Source: an uncultured Bacteroidales bacterium (GTDB lineage: Bacteria; Bacteroidota; Bacteroidia; Bacteroidales; UBA932). Taken from it: a stretch of 5,712 nucleotides of DNA. Numbering within the stretch: position 1 is the first letter of the stretch; the number at the start of each line of letters is the position of its first letter. The notes beneath the pieces were generated by a model that worked only from the letters and a program-made list of their open reading frames with translations, was not told the DNA's origin and ran no database searches. The position numbers and the translations under genes are program-made. The DNA lies in NCBI GenBank assembly GCA_946187365.1, contig CAMHRD010000090.1:1-5712 (forward strand), written 5' to 3'. This document shows, piece after piece, positions 3,801 to 5,712 of the stretch.

Positions 3801-5712
3801 ATGAAAAAGATTCTTGTTGCCGTACTGTTTCTGTTCACCATTGTTCCTAATGTAAAGGCAGATGAGGGAATGTGGCTCCCGCTTCTGATAGGGCAGAGAA
3901 TAGGTGATATGCAGGCAAAGGGTTGCCGTCTTACGGCAGAAGATATTTACAGTGTAAATCAGGCCTCTCTGAAGGATGCAGTTGTGCTGTTCGGGGGAGG
4001 ATGTACCGGAGAACTGGTATCCAATGAGGGACTGCTCTTTACAAACCACCACTGCGGTTACGGTTACATTCAGAAGCACAGCAGCGTTGAGCATGACTAC
4101 CTTAAAGATGGTTTCTGGGCTATGAACCGCTCTCAGGAACTCCCAAATAAAGGGCTGACTGTAAGTTTCTTAGACAGGATGGAAGATGTAACGGAGCAGG
4201 TCCTTAAGGGCTATGAGGCCTCAATGACGGAGAAGCAGAGAGATTCCGTTATAAGAGCAAACTCCAGAGAACTGATAAAGAAGGCTGTGGAGGGCGGCAA
4301 GGGGCTGAAAGCCAACGTGGAGGCGCTCTATTACGGTAACCAGTTCTTCCTCTTTGTTTTCCGCGTATATACAGATGTACGCCTGGTGGGCGCTCCCCCT
4401 TCCTCAATAGGTAAGTTTGGAGGAGATACGGACAACTGGATGTGGCCCCGCCATACGGGAGATTTCTCAATCTTCAGAATCTATGCAGATAAGGATAACA
4501 ATCCTGCCTCATACTCAGAGGATAACGTGCCTTACACCCCTAAGAAATTCTTTAAAATTTCCAGAGCGGGAGTTAAGGAGGGAGACTTTACATTCGTGTA
4601 CGGCTGCCCTGGCAGCACAAAGGAGTATGTTGTAAGTGACGATGTTGAGTATGTGGCACTGGTTTCAGACCCGGAAAAGATTGCACTGCGTACTGCAAGG
4701 CTGGATATAATGAAAAAGTATATGGCTCAGAGCCAGAAGGTTAGAATACAGTATTCATCAAAGGCGGCAAATGTCTCCAACGCCTGGAAGAAGTGGCAGG
4801 GGGAGTCAAAGGGTATCCTTAAGATGAAAACTATCGAGAGGAAAAAGGAGTATGAGAAACGCTTTAAGGAGTGGGCAAAAGGGACTGAATATGACAAAGT
4901 TGTGGAGCAGCTGGAGGCTCTTTATGCGGCAAAGAAGCCGTATAACTATGCCTACGAGTACTATTCGGAGACAATCAGAACCATTGAGTTACTGCAACTT
5001 GCATATAGGGTAAAGTCTCTCTTCCAACTCAAGGATTCTAAGGGGGCAAAAGCTTTGGCTGAGACGTTCTACAAGGATTACTACCAACCTATTGATATGG
5101 AGTGCTTTGTGGCCAGCGTAAAGGCTTTTGACAGCAAGATGACAGATGAGTTCAAGCCTGAGTTCTTTAAGGAGAAAATGAAGGAGTTCGGCAGTGCGGA
5201 GGAGTACTGCAAGTATCTGTACAGCAACTCTTTGTTTACAGATTTGGATAAGATATCGGCCCTTACGGAAGATGATATTCAGAAGATGGCGGATGACCCT
5301 GCAAATCAGCTTTATGACGCCTTTAACAACTGGTATCAGAAGAGTTTAAGGCCTGTGTTGCTGGGCATAAATTCAGAGATAAACCTCTGCTACAGAAAAT
5401 ATATGAGGGGCCAGATGGAGTTTGAGAAGAACAGGCAGTTCTACCCGGATGCAAACCTCACGCTCAGAGTGGCTTACGGCAATGTGAAGGGTTACTCTCC
5501 GGCCGATGCTGTCTACTATGAGCCGGTTTCCACCCTCAAGGGTATTATGGAGAAGGATAATCCGGATATATTTGATTATAATATTCCTCAGAAACTCAGG
5601 GATATATATGCAGAGGGCGGGCATGAAAAACAGCCTGTATGCTTTATTGCAACCAACCATACTACCGGCGGAAACTCAGGTTCTCCTGTATTGAATGCAG
5701 AGGGAAACCTTA
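3801..5712 (+). CDS. S46-family serine dipeptidyl-peptidase (DPP7/DPP11 type), 3' end missing
   Basis: 637 codons are open to the window edge; complete family members have about 700-720. S46 enzymes sit in the periplasm or on the outer membrane and cut dipeptides from peptide N-termini, feeding amino-acid fermentation. Residues 1-20 are a signal peptide (basic MKK, hydrophobic core, VKA before DEGMW). The chymotrypsin-like triad is complete: His84 in TNHHCGYG (81-88), Asp221 in RHTGDF (217-222) and Ser626 in GNSGSP (624-629). Their spacing agrees with known S46 enzymes. Asn212-Trp213 in TDNWMW would hold the substrate's amino end. Cys68 and Cys85 flank the His region and may form a disulfide. 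Residues of about 290-540, Lys/Glu-rich, make up the family's helical cap domain. The residue that separates DPP7 (Gly) from DPP11 (Arg) lies about 18 after the serine, near 644, just outside the window, so specificity is unresolved. It follows the acyltransferase by 48 bases with no TAnnTTTG box between. Confidence 0.93.
   Translation, partial: MKKILVAVLFLFTIVPNVKADEGMWLPLLIGQRIGDMQAKGCRLTAEDIYSVNQASLKDAVVLFGGGCTGELVSNEGLLFTNHHCGYGYIQKHSSVEHDYLKDGFWAMNRSQELPNKGLTVSFLDRMEDVTEQVLKGYEASMTEKQRDSVIRANSRELIKKAVEGGKGLKANVEALYYGNQFFLFVFRVYTDVRLVGAPPSSIGKFGGDTDNWMWPRHTGDFSIFRIYADKDNNPASYSEDNVPYTPKKFFKISRAGVKEGDFTFVYGCPGSTKEYVVSDDVEYVALVSDPEKIALRTARLDIMKKYMAQSQKVRIQYSSKAANVSNAWKKWQGESKGILKMKTIERKKEYEKRFKEWAKGTEYDKVVEQLEALYAAKKPYNYAYEYYSETIRTIELLQLAYRVKSLFQLKDSKGAKALAETFYKDYYQPIDMECFVASVKAFDSKMTDEFKPEFFKEKMKEFGSAEEYCKYLYSNSLFTDLDKISALTEDDIQKMADDPANQLYDAFNNWYQKSLRPVLLGINSEINLCYRKYMRGQMEFEKNRQFYPDANLTLRVAYGNVKGYSPADAVYYEPVSTLKGIMEKDNPDIFDYNIPQKLRDIYAEGGHEKQPVCFIATNHTTGGNSGSPVLNAEGNL

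Noticed and set aside
4249..4635. Open frames on both strands inside the S46 peptidase gene
   Set aside because: They are shadows of a continuous 637-codon frame with an intact catalytic triad.

Overview
The window looks like chromosomal DNA from a member of the Bacteroidota, most likely the Bacteroidales. Three things point there: promoters of the Bacteroidota type (-7 box TAnnTTTG, once paired with TTTG 20 bases upstream), no convincing Shine-Dalgarno sequences before any gene, and Bacteroidota-flavoured gene families (a short HTH regulator with an acidic tail, a long-form QueA, a PlsC-like acyltransferase, an S46 dipeptidyl-peptidase). The QueA N-terminus recalls Alistipes/Rikenellaceae homologues, but that is from memory and cannot fix the genus.

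The layout is two divergent blocks around a 528-base, AT-rich intergenic region. Leftward, on the minus strand, are a 224-residue XRE-family regulator (119-793) and then, 34 bases on, the first 28 codons of what reads as pyrD, quinone-dependent dihydroorotate dehydrogenase (84 down to 1, cut by the window edge). Rightward, on the plus strand, are three closely spaced genes that look like one transcription unit: queA (1322-2551, TTG start), a glycerolipid-type acyltransferase (2577-3752, 25-base gap) and a secreted S46 serine dipeptidyl-peptidase (3801 to the right edge, 48-base gap, lacking its last several dozen residues).

No shared pathway is evident. QueA modifies tRNA wobble bases, the acyltransferase probably acts in lipid synthesis or turnover, and the S46 enzyme releases dipeptides in the periplasm for peptide-fermenting growth. 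The spacing suggests co-transcription, not a common function.

I find no mobile element, CRISPR array, tRNA or rRNA, and no evidence of a new defence or biosynthetic system. The parts that deserve a second look are non-coding or small-scale: the inverted repeats in the 794-1321 spacer (a perfect 16-base palindrome, two competing hairpins, and a 9-base inverted repeat built on TGCGCA), a hairpin overlapping the pyrD start codon, the nearly leaderless TTG start of queA, and departures from the usual acyltransferase motifs.
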